A DNA stretch of 64,000 nt, from positions 4,686,001-4,750,000 of the forward strand of contig NZ_CP026100.1 of the NCBI RefSeq assembly GCF_003722335.1, read 5' to 3'. Source of the stretch: Caulobacter flavus. GTDB lineage: Bacteria > Pseudomonadota > Alphaproteobacteria > Caulobacterales > Caulobacteraceae. The translations under genes and the position numbers were made by a program. Of the stretch, positions 25,779 through 34,749 are shown in pieces; positions within the stretch are counted from its first letter, which is position 1; the number at the start of each line of letters is the position of its first letter. The notes beneath the pieces were generated by a model. The model made no database searches. It was not told the origin of the DNA and saw nothing but the letters and a program-made list of their open reading frames with translations.

Positions 25779-26012
25779 ATGAAGACGCTCAGGCTTGAAG
25801 CCCTGCCCGCCGCGCGCCGGCTCTGCCGTTCCCTGTCCGCCGCGCCCGACCCGCGCCAGCGCGTGCGTAAGATCGTCAGCACGCTGCTCCATGCCGAAGG
25901 CTGGAGCGCGACCGACGAGGCCGCGATCTTGGAGTTCAACCGGTGGGTCGATACCCGGCCGCCTGTCGGAACGCTGAAGGCCCGCTGCGAAGCCCTGCGC
26001 CAAGCGCTCTAG
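25779..26012 (+). CDS. Hypothetical protein, 77 aa
   Basis: The frame from ATG 25779 reads 'MKTLRLEALPAARRLCRSLS' and 'RKIVSTLLHAEGWSATDEAA', then 'ILEFNRWVDTRPPVGTLKAR'. This is a plausible small basic helical protein. An ATG at 25758 is also possible, and neither has a clear ribosome-binding site. The gene is divergent from the HEPN-like gene. The family is not recognised; it is retained because composition and hydrophobic pattern look protein-like. Confidence 0.45.
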   Translation: MKTLRLEALPAARRLCRSLSAAPDPRQRVRKIVSTLLHAEGWSATDEAAILEFNRWVDTRPPVGTLKARCEALRQAL

Positions 26013-26224
26013 CGCTGACCGCCGTGACATGCGCTCGGGTCAAACGCGCAGGGCTAGTCTCCCACCCACGCTGGCGGCCAAGAGCGCTCATGCCACATGA
26101 CGCCCCGCATTGCGCGCGGGCGGCTGCCCTTCTGGGCGGCGCCAATCGGGTCAGCTACTCTCCAACGTGTGGCGAGACCACCGGGCGACGTCATGCGACC
26201 TCGGGACGCCAGGGAGGACTTTGC

Positions 26225-26404
26225 GTGAGCGTGGAAGAAGACTTTCGTCAGATGGTGACCGACTTCGGAAATGGCAAAACCGACGCGATCATCATGCACA
26301 TCGACACCACCAAGCTCCTGTCGCCGGAGGAATGGGAGCTGCTCGCAGCTGCCGGCGCGACGGTCGTGGTCGTCCACAAGCAAATACCGCAGAACGACAA
26401 CTAG
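26225..26404 (+). CDS. Hypothetical small protein, 59 aa
   Basis: The GTG start at 26225 is supported by GGGAGGA seven bases upstream. The product (MSVEEDFRQMVTDFGNGKTD onward) contains 'LLSPEEWELLAAAGATVVVV' and ends QIPQNDN. It is soluble and acidic, with no recognised family. It stands alone; the flanking 26013-26224 and 26405-26551 hold no other supported gene. Confidence 0.6.
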   Translation: MSVEEDFRQMVTDFGNGKTDAIIMHIDTTKLLSPEEWELLAAAGATVVVVHKQIPQNDN

Positions 26405-26551
26405 CCATCGCCCCGACGGACGGTCGTCGGCCGACCCTTAAAGGCCAAGCTGTGGGCGTCGGTGAGTAGGGCTAAACCCTGTGCCGCAAAAAATTTGGGT
26501 GTCGCAGACACCAGCCTTCAGCCCCTTCGAGCCGCCAGCCCTCAGTCCAGC

Positions 26552-26917
26552 CTATCCCGCGTCGAGCGTCGAGCTCGCCGTCGCGGCTTTCGGGTTCAAC
26601 GGCGCTCCCTGATACGCGCCACGCCAGGCCAAGGCCAAGACCTCGGCCAGGATCGCTTGGTTCACGCCCTTGAGACGCACACGGGTTATACCCGACTGGC
26701 GCGAGCGTCCAGGCTCGCGAACGAACGCGTCCGACAAGGCCACCACGCGGTTCTGCTCGGCTTGAGAAAGCTTGACCACAACCCAGCCGCGTTCGGGCCA
26801 GTTCAAGGTCGCGAAGGTCTTGCCGCCGACCCGGAACCGCAGCGTCTCCAGGACGATCTTGGCCTGAGCGCCCGGCGCGACCCGGTCGATCAGTCCTCGG
26901 AATTCTTCGGGCGTCAT
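26552..26917 (-). CDS. MmcQ/YjbR family DNA-binding-like protein
   Basis: This 121-aa protein matches the YjbR fold pattern: 'TPEEFRGLIDRVAPGAQ' at the start, 'FRVGGKTFATLNWPERGWVVVKL' in the middle, and 'TRVRLKGVNQAILAEVLALAWR' near the end. The family has a double-wing DNA-binding-like fold, but its cellular role is not settled. It is a cargo gene on the - strand, upstream of no obvious operon partner. It is intact, with a GC-rich tail of about 15 residues beyond the usual end. Confidence 0.75.
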   Translation of the reverse strand: MTPEEFRGLIDRVAPGAQAKIVLETLRFRVGGKTFATLNWPERGWVVVKLSQAEQNRVVALSDAFVREPGRSRQSGITRVRLKGVNQAILAEVLALAWRGAYQGAPLNPKAATASSTLDAG

Positions 26918-27124
26918 GGTCGATCCTCGCGCTCTGCGACGCCCTTCAAGTCACGAGTCGCCGTCCGATGGCAAAGCTGGCGGTGGGATGCGTCAGATCC
27001 GGACGCGCGGACCCGGCTGATAAGGCCGCCCATACACTGTCGTCGGCTCCGCTCTGCTGCGGGGCCGGGCTCGTCAAGGCGACCCGCCGACCGAAAGGTC
27101 GTCGCCTCCGCCCCATGCCACGCG

Positions 27125-29485
27125 CTAGGCGCCCGGCGCGGGCTTTCGATCAGCTTCCGTGACGCTGGGCGACAACTCGCCAACGCGCAGGTCCGCCGTG
27201 AGGCCAGCGCGCGTCCAATCGGAAACGATCTCCCCGTTCAGTTGCCGCGCGAGGCTGTGCATCAGGCGCGAACCAAAGCCCTTGCGGTCGGGCGCCGTCA
27301 CCGGCGGCCCGCCCCGCTCCTGCCAGCTGAGCGACCATCCCAAGGCGGTCCCGAACCAGCGGACGTCGACGACGCCTTCGGCCGTTGCCAGCGCCCCGTA
27401 CTTGGTCGCGTTCGTCGCCAGCTCGTGAAGGATCATGCTTAGTGGCTGCACCTTGTCGGCCGTTATCACGATGGGATCACCGGACAGGCGCAGCCGGGAG
27501 GCCGAAGCGACCGAACTCAACAGCTCGTTGCGGACGACCTCGCCGATCAGGCCCGCCTGCCAGCGGTTTTCAGCCAAGGTGCTCTGGGCCCGCGCCATAG
27601 CCTCTATCCGCCCGTGCAGCGCTCGCTTGAACGCCTTCGGATCGGTGGCGTCGGTCAGCTTGACGACGGACTGGATGACCGCCAGCGAGTTGCGCGCCCG
27701 GTGGTCGACCTCGCGCATCAAGAGGTCGCGCGCCTCTTCCGCATGTTTGCGGGCGCTGATGTCGATAGCCGTGCCCGTGAGGCGAACGCAGCGCCCCCCG
27801 GCGTCAAACAATCCGCGTCCCTTGGCCGCCACCCAGCGCTCGACGCCATCGCTGGCCCCGATCGTGCGGTACTCGACATCGTAGAGCGCGCGCTGCTCGG
27901 GGTCCGCCGCGGCGGCGTAGGCCTTGGCCGTCGCCTCGCCGTCGTCCGCGTGCAGGCCCTCGTAAAAATCACGCATGGTCACGGGCGCGCCCGCGACCAC
28001 GCCGAACATCGCGCGAACGCGGTCGTCCCAGTAAAGAGCGCCGTCGCCTCCCTCAACGTCCCAAAGACCGACCTCGGCGTTCTCGGTCGCCAGCCGCAGG
28101 CGCGTCTCGCTCTCCAGCAGGGCTCGCTCTGCGGAGAGGCGCTTGGTGATGTCGGTGACGATGGCGTAGACGCCAACGACCGCGCCCGACGGCTCGCGTC
28201 GGGGCACATAGTCGATCTGGATGTCGCGAGCCTCCCCATCTGGATAGGCCATCTGGCTTTCGAATGAGACGCGTTCGCCCGCCAGGGCCCGCTGAAGGCT
28301 TGGCCGAACGCCGTCGTAGGCCACTTCGCCGAGCACTTCAGCCACCGTTCGGCCTAGGATCGCGTCGCGGGACTGGCCAAACCAGGCCTCGTAGGTCTGG
28401 TTGACGAAGCCATAGCGCTGGCCGGCGTCGACATAGGAAATCAGCAAAGGCGCCGCGTCGGTGATGCGCCTGAGCTCCGCCTCGCTCTGTCGCAGCTCGG
28501 CCTCGGCGCCGACGCGCTCGATGACGGCCCATGACCGTTCGGTGACCTCGCGCACCAGCGCCAGTTCGCGAGCGGTCCAGACATGCGGACCGACATGGTG
28601 GACCGCCATCAGCGCTCGAAGCCTGCCCTCGCGGATCAGCGGCATGCAGATCGTCGAGCCGATGCCGATCGCCTGGAAGGTGGCCGCCTCGTGCGGCGCG
28701 ATCTCGGTGCGGTTGTCGTTGATGACGAGGGGCTGCCCGCGCGACAGGTTATCCACGGCCATACGGCCGAAATCGGCGAGCCGGTAGCGCCCCACGATCG
28801 ACGGCGAGCCCGGAGCCGACCAGTCGCCGCGAATGGTAAAACCGTCCTGGTCCTCGTCCATGTCTGCATAGGCGCAGATCGCCACGCCCAGATGTTCGCC
28901 AAGCAGCCGCGTGGTGGCGGTCATCACCGCATCGGCGCCGCCCAGGCCCGTGACCGCGCGCGTCAACCGATCAAGGAAGAGAAGCGTCTCCTCGTTCTCC
29001 TGCCGGGCGGCGCGCTCGCGCGCGCCCAGGGTCGTTTCGACGCAGACGCAGAGGACACCCGGAACGGCGCCCTCGGCGGGGATCGGGCTGTAGGAGAAGG
29101 TGAACCACGCCGGTTCGGCACGTCCGCCCCGGTGTAGGCTTACCTGCAGATCCTCAAAGAAGCTGGCTTGGCCCGCGAAGGCCTTTTCGATCACCGGCTC
29201 GATCTGCGCACGCACTTCAGGCCACACGCCCCAGAAGGGCCGGCCGAGAGCGGACGGATGCTTGTCGCCCAAGATCGCGCGATAGGCATCGTTGTAGACC
29301 ATGGCGCGCGCGGGTCCCCAGACGAGGAACATTGGAAACGGCGCGTTCAAGACGATTTCGACGACCTGGCGAAGCGCTGGAGGCCACGACGGCGGAGCGC
29401 CAAGATCGGCCTTAAACCACGTCCCCGCCTCCAGCCGTCCGGCGACATCGCCGCCGGCGGCGATGGGAAAACGAGGTTGCGTCAT
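27125..29485 (-). CDS. HWE-type sensor histidine kinase with PAS and GAF domains
   Basis: This 786-aa soluble kinase has an N-terminal PAS-like domain (about residues 30-160), a GAF domain (about 190-340; 'IGSTICMPLIREGRLRALMA') and two further PAS/PAC units (about 360-480 and 490-610). The C-terminal HWE/HisKA_2 kinase reads 'MREVDHRARNSLAVIQSVVK', with the phospho-acceptor His, and the ATP-binding region has 'HELATNATKYGAL'. There is no membrane segment, so it senses a cytoplasmic or diffusible signal, possibly light or redox. ATG 29485 is chosen over a TTG 54 bases upstream. No response-regulator gene is adjacent. Confidence 0.88.
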   Translation of the reverse strand: MTQPRFPIAAGGDVAGRLEAGTWFKADLGAPPSWPPALRQVVEIVLNAPFPMFLVWGPARAMVYNDAYRAILGDKHPSALGRPFWGVWPEVRAQIEPVIEKAFAGQASFFEDLQVSLHRGGRAEPAWFTFSYSPIPAEGAVPGVLCVCVETTLGARERAARQENEETLLFLDRLTRAVTGLGGADAVMTATTRLLGEHLGVAICAYADMDEDQDGFTIRGDWSAPGSPSIVGRYRLADFGRMAVDNLSRGQPLVINDNRTEIAPHEAATFQAIGIGSTICMPLIREGRLRALMAVHHVGPHVWTARELALVREVTERSWAVIERVGAEAELRQSEAELRRITDAAPLLISYVDAGQRYGFVNQTYEAWFGQSRDAILGRTVAEVLGEVAYDGVRPSLQRALAGERVSFESQMAYPDGEARDIQIDYVPRREPSGAVVGVYAIVTDITKRLSAERALLESETRLRLATENAEVGLWDVEGGDGALYWDDRVRAMFGVVAGAPVTMRDFYEGLHADDGEATAKAYAAAADPEQRALYDVEYRTIGASDGVERWVAAKGRGLFDAGGRCVRLTGTAIDISARKHAEEARDLLMREVDHRARNSLAVIQSVVKLTDATDPKAFKRALHGRIEAMARAQSTLAENRWQAGLIGEVVRNELLSSVASASRLRLSGDPIVITADKVQPLSMILHELATNATKYGALATAEGVVDVRWFGTALGWSLSWQERGGPPVTAPDRKGFGSRLMHSLARQLNGEIVSDWTRAGLTADLRVGELSPSVTEADRKPAPGA

Positions 29486-30004
29486 GTCAGGTTGATCCGG
29501 TGGCGGCGAGCGGGACGTCTCGGCAGCCCCGAATGACAAACGTCATAGCGCAGCTTCCGTTGCGGGTCCTATCGGCAAGGCGACGGCCTCTCGCATTATC
29601 GAACTTGGCTGATGAGCGCGTTGGATAGGGGCTGGCCATGCCTTCGGGGCGGTCGAGGCGCGCGCGTGGGGCAGCCTTCCCAAGCCCGCGACCGCGGCGG
29701 CGGACGCTCTCGACCAAAAGACAGCTCAGAAGCGGCGAAGCCGGTCCAGACAGCGGATCAGGACCGGGGCCTTCCATGACGGCGACTTTGACTTTCCGTT
29801 TACGCGTTGAGCGGCGCACGACCGACGAGATGCTCGCGAAGCTGGCGGCCGCCAGGGCGGAAAACGCGCCCTTGCGGCCGCGACGATCACGCTCCCCATG
29901 CGCGTGAGCCGAGAGCTTAGGCGGTCCTACCGGGTGTTGGCCGCTGTCTGCGAACACAGGCGGCCGGCGACCGCTTTCGACCTGCGCGCCAGATCCTGGC
30001 GCGC
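29486..30004. other. Region without a convincing gene
   Basis: This 519-bp region shows only weak frames. ATG 29777 gives a 43-aa basic peptide (MTATLTFRLRVERRTTDEML onward) after a purine-rich stretch; this could be real but has no support beyond that. No repeat or RNA gene was recognised. Confidence 0.35.
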
Positions 30005-30283
30005 TTAGTTTGACCGCTGCTCCAGGATTGTCTTGGACACCAAGATCGCCGCCGACAGCCCCAGGCAGACGAGGTTGCTGAGCACCAGCGGCCAGCCCCC
30101 ACGCAACACGCCGTAGATCGCCCAGAGCGTGAAGCCGGCGACCGTCAGGGCGAACATGCGTAGCGACACGGCCGAAGCATCGCCCTCGCGCCAGATCTTG
30201 ATCAGCTGAGGCACGAAGCTGCTCATCGAGCAGAGGGCCGCGGCCAGTCCGATCACTGCGGCGAGATCAAAATGTGGGGTCAT
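30005..30283 (-). CDS. SemiSWEET family sugar transporter
   Basis: This 92-aa protein has three predicted membrane helices. The PQ-loop motif appears in 'SMSSFVPQLIKIWREGDASA', followed by 'SLRMFALTVAGFTLWAIYGV', which is the SemiSWEET pattern. Two copies assemble into a bidirectional sugar pore in the inner membrane. The sugar cannot be deduced. It is a single cargo gene, divergent from the hypothetical gene at 30525. Confidence 0.85.
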   Translation of the reverse strand: MTPHFDLAAVIGLAAALCSMSSFVPQLIKIWREGDASAVSLRMFALTVAGFTLWAIYGVLRGGWPLVLSNLVCLGLSAAILVSKTILEQRSN

Positions 30284-30524
30284 TCACGCCAACCTGTCTG
30301 TCTTCCGGCGGTATAAGCGATGGCTGCGACGAAGGTTTCACGCCGCAGCGGGCGAGGCCAACGCCACCCTGTTCGCCAATCAAAAGACAGCGTCTTCAGA
30401 CGAGACCAGCGATCTGACCAGCCTAGATCGCCAGGACCCGTCTGGCGGGTCCTGCGGTTTGCCCTGGGGAACGGTACGGCCAAATCTGGGCCCGCCCGTC
30501 GAGCCTCAGGGCTTAAGGTGACAG

Positions 30525-30896
30525 ATGGTTCGCGTATTGACCGACCATTGTGATGGCGAAACCCGCGCGGCGTTGGAGGCGCGAGGTTGGGACGTCGTCG
30601 ACGCTGAGCACGCCGACCTGGGTCGGCTCAGCATGTTGGCGCAGGTGGATTTCGTTGTCGCTGGCCTGCGGCCCGACCATTACGAGGATGATCTGCGCCG
30701 GCTCGCCGTTCTCAGGGCCGTGTCTCCAGATTTGCCGCTGGTCGCTGTAGCCGAAGCCATTGAGCAGGACGGTGTTCTCGCCGCTGATGTGCTGATCGAC
30801 GTTCCGATCATCCGCGCAGGGGCGAACCCGGACCTTCTCCAGGTCGCCCTCTTCGCCATTGATCGGCCGCTTCGACGACCGCTCGATATGGCCTGA
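30525..30896 (+). CDS. Hypothetical protein, 123 aa
   Basis: ATG 30525 follows AAGGTGA. The product starts MVRVLTDHCDGETRAALEAR and continues with alternating beta and alpha segments ('DFVVAGLRPDHYEDDLRRLA', 'LPLVAVAEAIEQDGVLAADV'). This is reminiscent of a receiver-like Rossmann fold, but the phospho-acceptor Asp pocket is not clear. It may be a degenerate response-regulator-like protein; no family is firmly recognised. Confidence 0.55.
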   Translation: MVRVLTDHCDGETRAALEARGWDVVDAEHADLGRLSMLAQVDFVVAGLRPDHYEDDLRRLAVLRAVSPDLPLVAVAEAIEQDGVLAADVLIDVPIIRAGANPDLLQVALFAIDRPLRRPLDMA

Positions 30897-31254
30897 CGGC
30901 TTTCGCCGTCCCGCGAGTCGCAGGCGAGCTCGACGATCGGCTATCTGGCGCGCGTCCGTGAGAAGGCCAAACGCGATGGCGGGAAGTCATCCAAGATCGT
31001 TCAGGACGATCTTCTGAGCCGTTCGGCGGCGCGGTGGTGCTTGAAGCGGCTAAAGCGGGATTCACCGCGATCGTCTCGCTTCCCATGCACTTACGGATTC
31101 CCCTCTGTAGCTGCAGGCGTAGCCCCCGGTCCGTCTTTGTCCGACTGCAAGCCAACCTCCACATATGAAATGCTGAAATGAGCATCTCAGCGGCAGGTTG
31201 AGCGTTTAACACTCCCCGAGCGTGCTCATGCGACCGGACGATGGGCTTTTAGCC
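30897..31254. other. Intergenic region with a possible coding remnant
   Basis: This 358-bp region has no intact gene. A frame from about 30935 reads 'IGYLARVREKAKRDGGKSSK' and 'IVQDDLLSRSAARWCLKRLK' without a supported start, and may be a fragment. The last 60 bp before 31255 form the leader of the XRE gene. Confidence 0.35.
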
Positions 31255-31656
31255 ATGAACCGTCGCAACATTGGTGGGGGTGATCCAATCGACGTGCACG
31301 TCGGCGCCTGCGTCAGGCGCAGGCGTAAATCCCTCGGGTTAAGCCAGGACAAGCTGGCTGACGCCGTCGGATTGTCTTTTCAACAGATTCAAAAATACGA
31401 GCGTGGGGACAATCGCATCAGCGCCAGCAAGCTCTATGCGATTGCCGTGTTCCTGAAAACGCCGGTCTCTGTTTTCTTCGAGGGCCTCGCCAAGCCTGGC
31501 GAGGACGGGGCGACTGTCGATGGGAGCGCTCAGGCCGCCCAGATGTTCGCATCCACGCCGGAAGGCATTGAATTGGCCGGTCTCCTTCCTCAGATCGGCT
31601 CGCAGGCGCTACGTCGTCACATTGTTGAGATCATCCGGGCCCTTGCGCATAATTGA
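31255..31656 (+). CDS. XRE-family transcriptional regulator, 133 aa
   Basis: The HTH_3 domain at about residues 13-70 reads 'VGACVRRRRKSLGLSQDKLA', then 'LSFQQIQKYERGDNRISASKLYAIAVFL'. The C-terminal part has 'STPEGIELAGLLPQIGSQAL' and 'RHIVEIIRALAHN', a helical arrangement common in chromosomal and island XRE proteins of alphaproteobacteria. ATG 31255 is chosen; GTG 31222 is an alternative. It lies 0.4 kb before the integrase pair and may regulate excision, which is inference. Confidence 0.85.
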   Translation: MNRRNIGGGDPIDVHVGACVRRRRKSLGLSQDKLADAVGLSFQQIQKYERGDNRISASKLYAIAVFLKTPVSVFFEGLAKPGEDGATVDGSAQAAQMFASTPEGIELAGLLPQIGSQALRRHIVEIIRALAHN

Positions 31657-32090
31657 AGCACCGGCTTGGCGAATGGCCTAAGGCAATCATCGCCTCCATG
31701 CGTCGGGCCGCTCCCCGTCGGACAGACCGGGAAGATGCAAGCGGAGGGGGTCAGCTCTCGCGACCACCTGCCCAAAGACCCGGCCGCCAGCGGAACAATG
31801 GCCCGAAGACGCAGGTCCATGCGCGCTGGCGGGCAGCGCCTCGCCACGCCCCAAACGCCCACCCTTGATAAAGCCCGTGGCCTGGTCGCTATGCCTTTCG
31901 TATTGGCTCGGCGAAACACTGCGTTATTGCCGTCGTTTTCGCGCAGCTTCTTTGACGTTCGCCCCCCGTTGAAGGCGCGCCGGCCAGGCCGATAGTCGGA
32001 CCATGGCTCGCACGCTGCGAAATTTATCATCGGACCGTCCATCCGCTCGGCTCGCCTGGAACGTCTCTCCCAAGACGATGCCGATCCCTG
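31657..32090. repeat. Intergenic region; possible degenerate third copy of the upstream block
   Basis: Between about 31705 and 31850 short matches to the blocks at 21809 and 24598 occur in the same order: CCCGTCGG, AGACCGGG, TGCAAGCGGA, GCGGAAC, GGGCAGCGCC. The inverted repeats are not preserved. The rest of this 434-bp region has no convincing gene. It may include the promoter of the excisionase/integrase pair. Confidence 0.4.
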
Positions 32091-32528
32091 GTGAATCTCG
32101 TGTCCGCCCTTGATCGGGTCATCGCCCGCCCGTCCCCAGCGGATTGGGCCGAGGACGAGCCCATGCGACTGGATGAAGCGGTCGCGGTCTTCGCCGGCAA
32201 GCTGCCGATCTCGGTGGCCTTGCTGCGGACTGAGATCGCCAAGGGCAAGCTCGTCCCGGCCCGGGTCGCTGGGAAATTCTTCGTCACGCCAGCCCAGCTC
32301 CGGGAGCTTTTCCGCCCGTGTCCCGTATCGCCGAAGGTCCCCGCCTCTACCTGCGCACCGGCCGCACCGACAGCCGTTCGGGCGCCGCCCTCCCCGACGT
32401 TTACGTCATCCGAGACGGACGCACTCAAAAGAGCACGGGATGCGGCCCTGACCGCCTGCGCGACGCTCAGCGCGCGCTCGCGCGCTACCTCTCCGGCCAA
32501 CCGGTCCGCGAGAGCGCGGCGAAGCTGA
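32091..32528 (+). CDS. Excisionase-like DNA-binding protein, overlapping the integrase gene
   Basis: The frame from GTG 32091 (or 32100) reads 'PMRLDEAVAVFAGKLPISVA', then 'LLRTEIAKGKLVPARVAGKFFVTPAQLREL', a MerR/excisionase-type winged helix in the first 80 residues. The remainder is Pro/Ala/Ser-rich and overlaps the integrase coding region by 211 bp in another frame. The HTH part is convincing. How much of the C-terminal tail is real is uncertain. It probably governs directionality of recombination or integrase expression. Confidence 0.65.
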   Translation: MNLVSALDRVIARPSPADWAEDEPMRLDEAVAVFAGKLPISVALLRTEIAKGKLVPARVAGKFFVTPAQLRELFRPCPVSPKVPASTCAPAAPTAVRAPPSPTFTSSETDALKRARDAALTACATLSARSRATSPANRSARARRS

Positions 32529-33577
32529 GTCCTGCTCCGCCGCCCCAGCGGCCGGTGTCGGGGCCGCTGGAGATCGCGGCCATCGAACGCGTGCCGGTCG
32601 CCGATGTCTTGACCCTTTATGCCGACGAAAGGGCGCCGGAACTGGACGGCGATCCGGTGACCATGGCCGGGTTCATCAAGGCGCTCGTCGGCTATTGGGG
32701 TGAACGGTTCGTTGACGAGGTCAAGCGCTCGACCTGCAAGGGATACGTCGCCCACAGGACCGGCCAGACGATCCAGGGCGCGCGTCCGTCCCAGCGCTTG
32801 GTCAGCGACCAGACCGCGCGCCGGGAACTTGAAACCCTTTCAGCGGCGATCGGCTATTGGCACGCCGAAACGCCTTTGCCCATCCGCCCCAAGGTGTGGT
32901 TGCCCAAGAAAACCCCGAGCGCGCGTGACGCCCTCACCCGCCCCCAGGCGGCAGCTCTGTTCCTGGCCGCCCGCGGTTACCGGCGTGGCCTCGACGGGGT
33001 GATGCGTCGGCTGACCGGCGCCTCCCAGCGCGCGAACCGGGCCCACATCGCCCGCTTCATCCTGATCGGCCTCTACACAGGCACCCGGTCGGCGGTGATT
33101 CTCGATCTTCTGTGGTCGCCATCTGCCGACCAGGCCTGGGTAGACTTGGATCGGGGCATGATCTTTCGCAAAGGGCAGGCCGAGCACGAGCGGGGTAATA
33201 AGCGCCGACCGATCGTGACTCTCCCGCCACGGCTGCTGGCCCACATGCGCCGCTGGAAAACGCTCGACGAGGCCGCGTCGATCGCGCGTCGCAAGCCCCT
33301 GACGCATGTGATCCATCACCACGGCAGGCCGATTGGCGAGAAGATCAACAAGGGCTTCAACGCAATCGCTCAGGACGCGGGGCTGCTCAAGGTCACCCCG
33401 CACTGGCTGCGCCACACCTGCGCCACCTGGCTGATGGAGCGCAAGGTCGATCTCTGGGAGGCGGCCGGCTTCACCGGCATGACACCCGACGTGCTGATCA
33501 AGCACTATGGCCACCACCGCCCCAACCACCAAGCCAACGCCCGTGCAGCCTTCTCTCCGCAAAAAAAGGCGGCCTAG
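32318..33577 (+). CDS. int: Tyrosine-family integrase
   Basis: This 419-aa protein has an N-terminal arm-type region ('RIAEGPRLYLRTGRTDSRSG'), a core-binding domain around residues 90-190, and a catalytic domain. The first Arg lies in 'FILIGLYTGTRSAVILDLLW', His-x-x-Arg in 'HWLRHTCATWLM', and Tyr in 'KHYGHHRP' near the C-terminus. All conserved positions are present, so the enzyme should be active. The GTG start at 32318 lies inside the upstream gene. It sits 1.1 kb from the tRNA-Val fragment, matching an island that integrates at a tRNA 3' end. Confidence 0.9.
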   Translation: MSRIAEGPRLYLRTGRTDSRSGAALPDVYVIRDGRTQKSTGCGPDRLRDAQRALARYLSGQPVRESAAKLSPAPPPQRPVSGPLEIAAIERVPVADVLTLYADERAPELDGDPVTMAGFIKALVGYWGERFVDEVKRSTCKGYVAHRTGQTIQGARPSQRLVSDQTARRELETLSAAIGYWHAETPLPIRPKVWLPKKTPSARDALTRPQAAALFLAARGYRRGLDGVMRRLTGASQRANRAHIARFILIGLYTGTRSAVILDLLWSPSADQAWVDLDRGMIFRKGQAEHERGNKRRPIVTLPPRLLAHMRRWKTLDEAASIARRKPLTHVIHHHGRPIGEKINKGFNAIAQDAGLLKVTPHWLRHTCATWLMERKVDLWEAAGFTGMTPDVLIKHYGHHRPNHQANARAAFSPQKKAA

Positions 33578-33904
33578 TCGGTGCGAATGCGTATCCGAAG
33601 GCGTCCATCGATCGACGCGCTCGGTCGTAGGCACGAGTTGACATCCTTCCGACGCCGACCAGTGGAACGCAACAGACGGGCTTCTCCAACTGTACCGGCG
33701 AACACGCCGTCCAGCTAGAAAAGCAACGCAGCCCGTCTTCGCCGACCGGGTCTGGTCCTCGTCGCTGGTATCTTCCGCGGGCTATGTGACGAGAACCCGA
33801 AGCGTCGGACTTAAATCGTCCCGGTCGCCGCCTTGCTTGCGACGCGGAACCCCTGCCTCCGAGCTCTTGCCTAGGAGAAACGTCCGACCACTCTCTTGGC
33901 TGAT
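33578..33904. other. Region without a convincing gene
   Basis: This 327-bp stretch between integrase and a putative lipoprotein gene has no supported gene. It may include island-end binding sites for the integrase, but no repeat array was recognised. Confidence 0.35.
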
Positions 33905-34426
33905 GTGTCCAGACGGATCAGTCTGCAGCCAAACGGGCTTTCGAACTGGAGGGCGGCTTTGCGCGGCTGGGCGTTCATCATGACGCTGAGCGTGTCGGGC
34001 TGTGCTTCGATCGACTCGCTCCCTAGCATCGACACCATTGCCAGGATCGAGAGCGGGCTGGCTTTGCTGGGCGACGTGCAGGTTGTGGGCGTGGGCGATA
34101 GCGCGAGCATGAATCGTGCTGCCGAAATGCACGTGCGAAATGTTCGCTGCTCACCAGCCGAAGCGGTGCGAGTAGTTTGCAGCTATGAGGCGGCCCGGCG
34201 CGGATCGAATGATGATTGGCACGAGCAGCATCGTACCTTTGTCAGGCGTCAGCCGGCTCTTGGTGAACCCAGCGTCAATGGTTGGGCGACAGAGGAGATG
34301 TCGCCGCGGTCACAGGAAGGCGCCGACCATCGCCCTTCACTTAATGACCTTGGACTTTGGGATCCGCCGTGGAGGCCCAAGATCCGGCCACCCGATATTC
34401 CGCCACCTCGCGATCCGCCGAAATAG
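33905..34426 (+). CDS. Putative lipoprotein, about 173 aa
   Basis: From GTG 33905 the product has a basic start, a hydrophobic stretch ('GWAFIMTLSVSGC') and the lipobox SVSGC, so a lipid-anchored envelope protein is likely. The mature part has 'VRNVRCSPAEAVRVVCSYEA' with three Cys and ends in a Pro-rich region 'RPPDIPPPRDPPK'. No family is recognised. No strong ribosome-binding site is visible; TTG 33896 is an alternative. It is the last gene inside the island. Confidence 0.5.
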   Translation: MSRRISLQPNGLSNWRAALRGWAFIMTLSVSGCASIDSLPSIDTIARIESGLALLGDVQVVGVGDSASMNRAAEMHVRNVRCSPAEAVRVVCSYEAARRGSNDDWHEQHRTFVRRQPALGEPSVNGWATEEMSPRSQEGADHRPSLNDLGLWDPPWRPKIRPPDIPPPRDPPK

Positions 34427-34656
34427 GACCAGCTGATTGTCTGGACTGAGTTGATCGTCGCAGCCGCTTAGAGGTTAGGCCTTTCAGCGACGCCCACGGC
34501 CATTTCAGACAAAGGCTTATGCACTCACAGCGTAGGAGCGCCAAAGCCTGTGGTGCTTGCCAGTTACTTGCCAGAATGGAGCCTCAAAACGATCGACCGC
34601 TCGCTACAAAACCTTGTAGAAAGCCATATTTGGCAAGGAAACGGCGGTTGCTTCAG

Positions 34657-34706
34657 CCTCGTTCACACCGAGGGGGTCGCAGGTTCAATCCCTGCAGCAT
34701 CCACCA
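34657..34706 (+). tRNA. 3' fragment of tRNA-Val(CAC), apparent attR of the island
   Basis: CCTCG-TTCACAC-CGAGG forms a perfect anticodon arm with anticodon CAC (34657-34673). A five-base variable loop, the T arm GCAGG-TTCAATC-CCTGC and the 3' acceptor strand AGCATCCACCA follow, ending 34706 with an encoded CCA. The 5' acceptor strand (GGATGCT-like) and D arm are absent upstream. It is therefore a fragment and not a functional tRNA, as left by integration into a tRNA 3' end. Confidence 0.85.
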
Positions 34707-34749
34707 CTCCTTCCCTTCTTCGGACATCTCGTACGGAAGGTCGGCGGCC

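Larger units (their letters stand above)
1..34706. mobile_element. Integrated conjugative/mobilizable island, right part (left end lies outside the window)
   Basis: Island genes run from the relaxase at the left window edge to a tyrosine integrase at 32318-33577, and a 3' tRNA-Val fragment at 34657-34706 marks the right junction. Relaxase, TraF, transglycosylase, DUF2840, DUF2285, DUF736, ArdC, ParB and DUF3768 families are typical of alphaproteobacterial conjugative islands. No mating-pair (Trb/VirB) genes are seen, so they would lie left of the window or be lost. Cargo is a lasso-peptide locus plus small unknown genes. Several genes between 17.5 and 25.3 kb are broken, so self-transfer may be impaired. 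Host genes from 34.75 kb onward are intact. Confidence 0.82.

Noticed and set aside
29777..29908. 43-codon + strand frame MTATLTFRLRVERRTTDEML
   Set aside because: Very short, basic, weak start context and no partner; not enough to call a gene.
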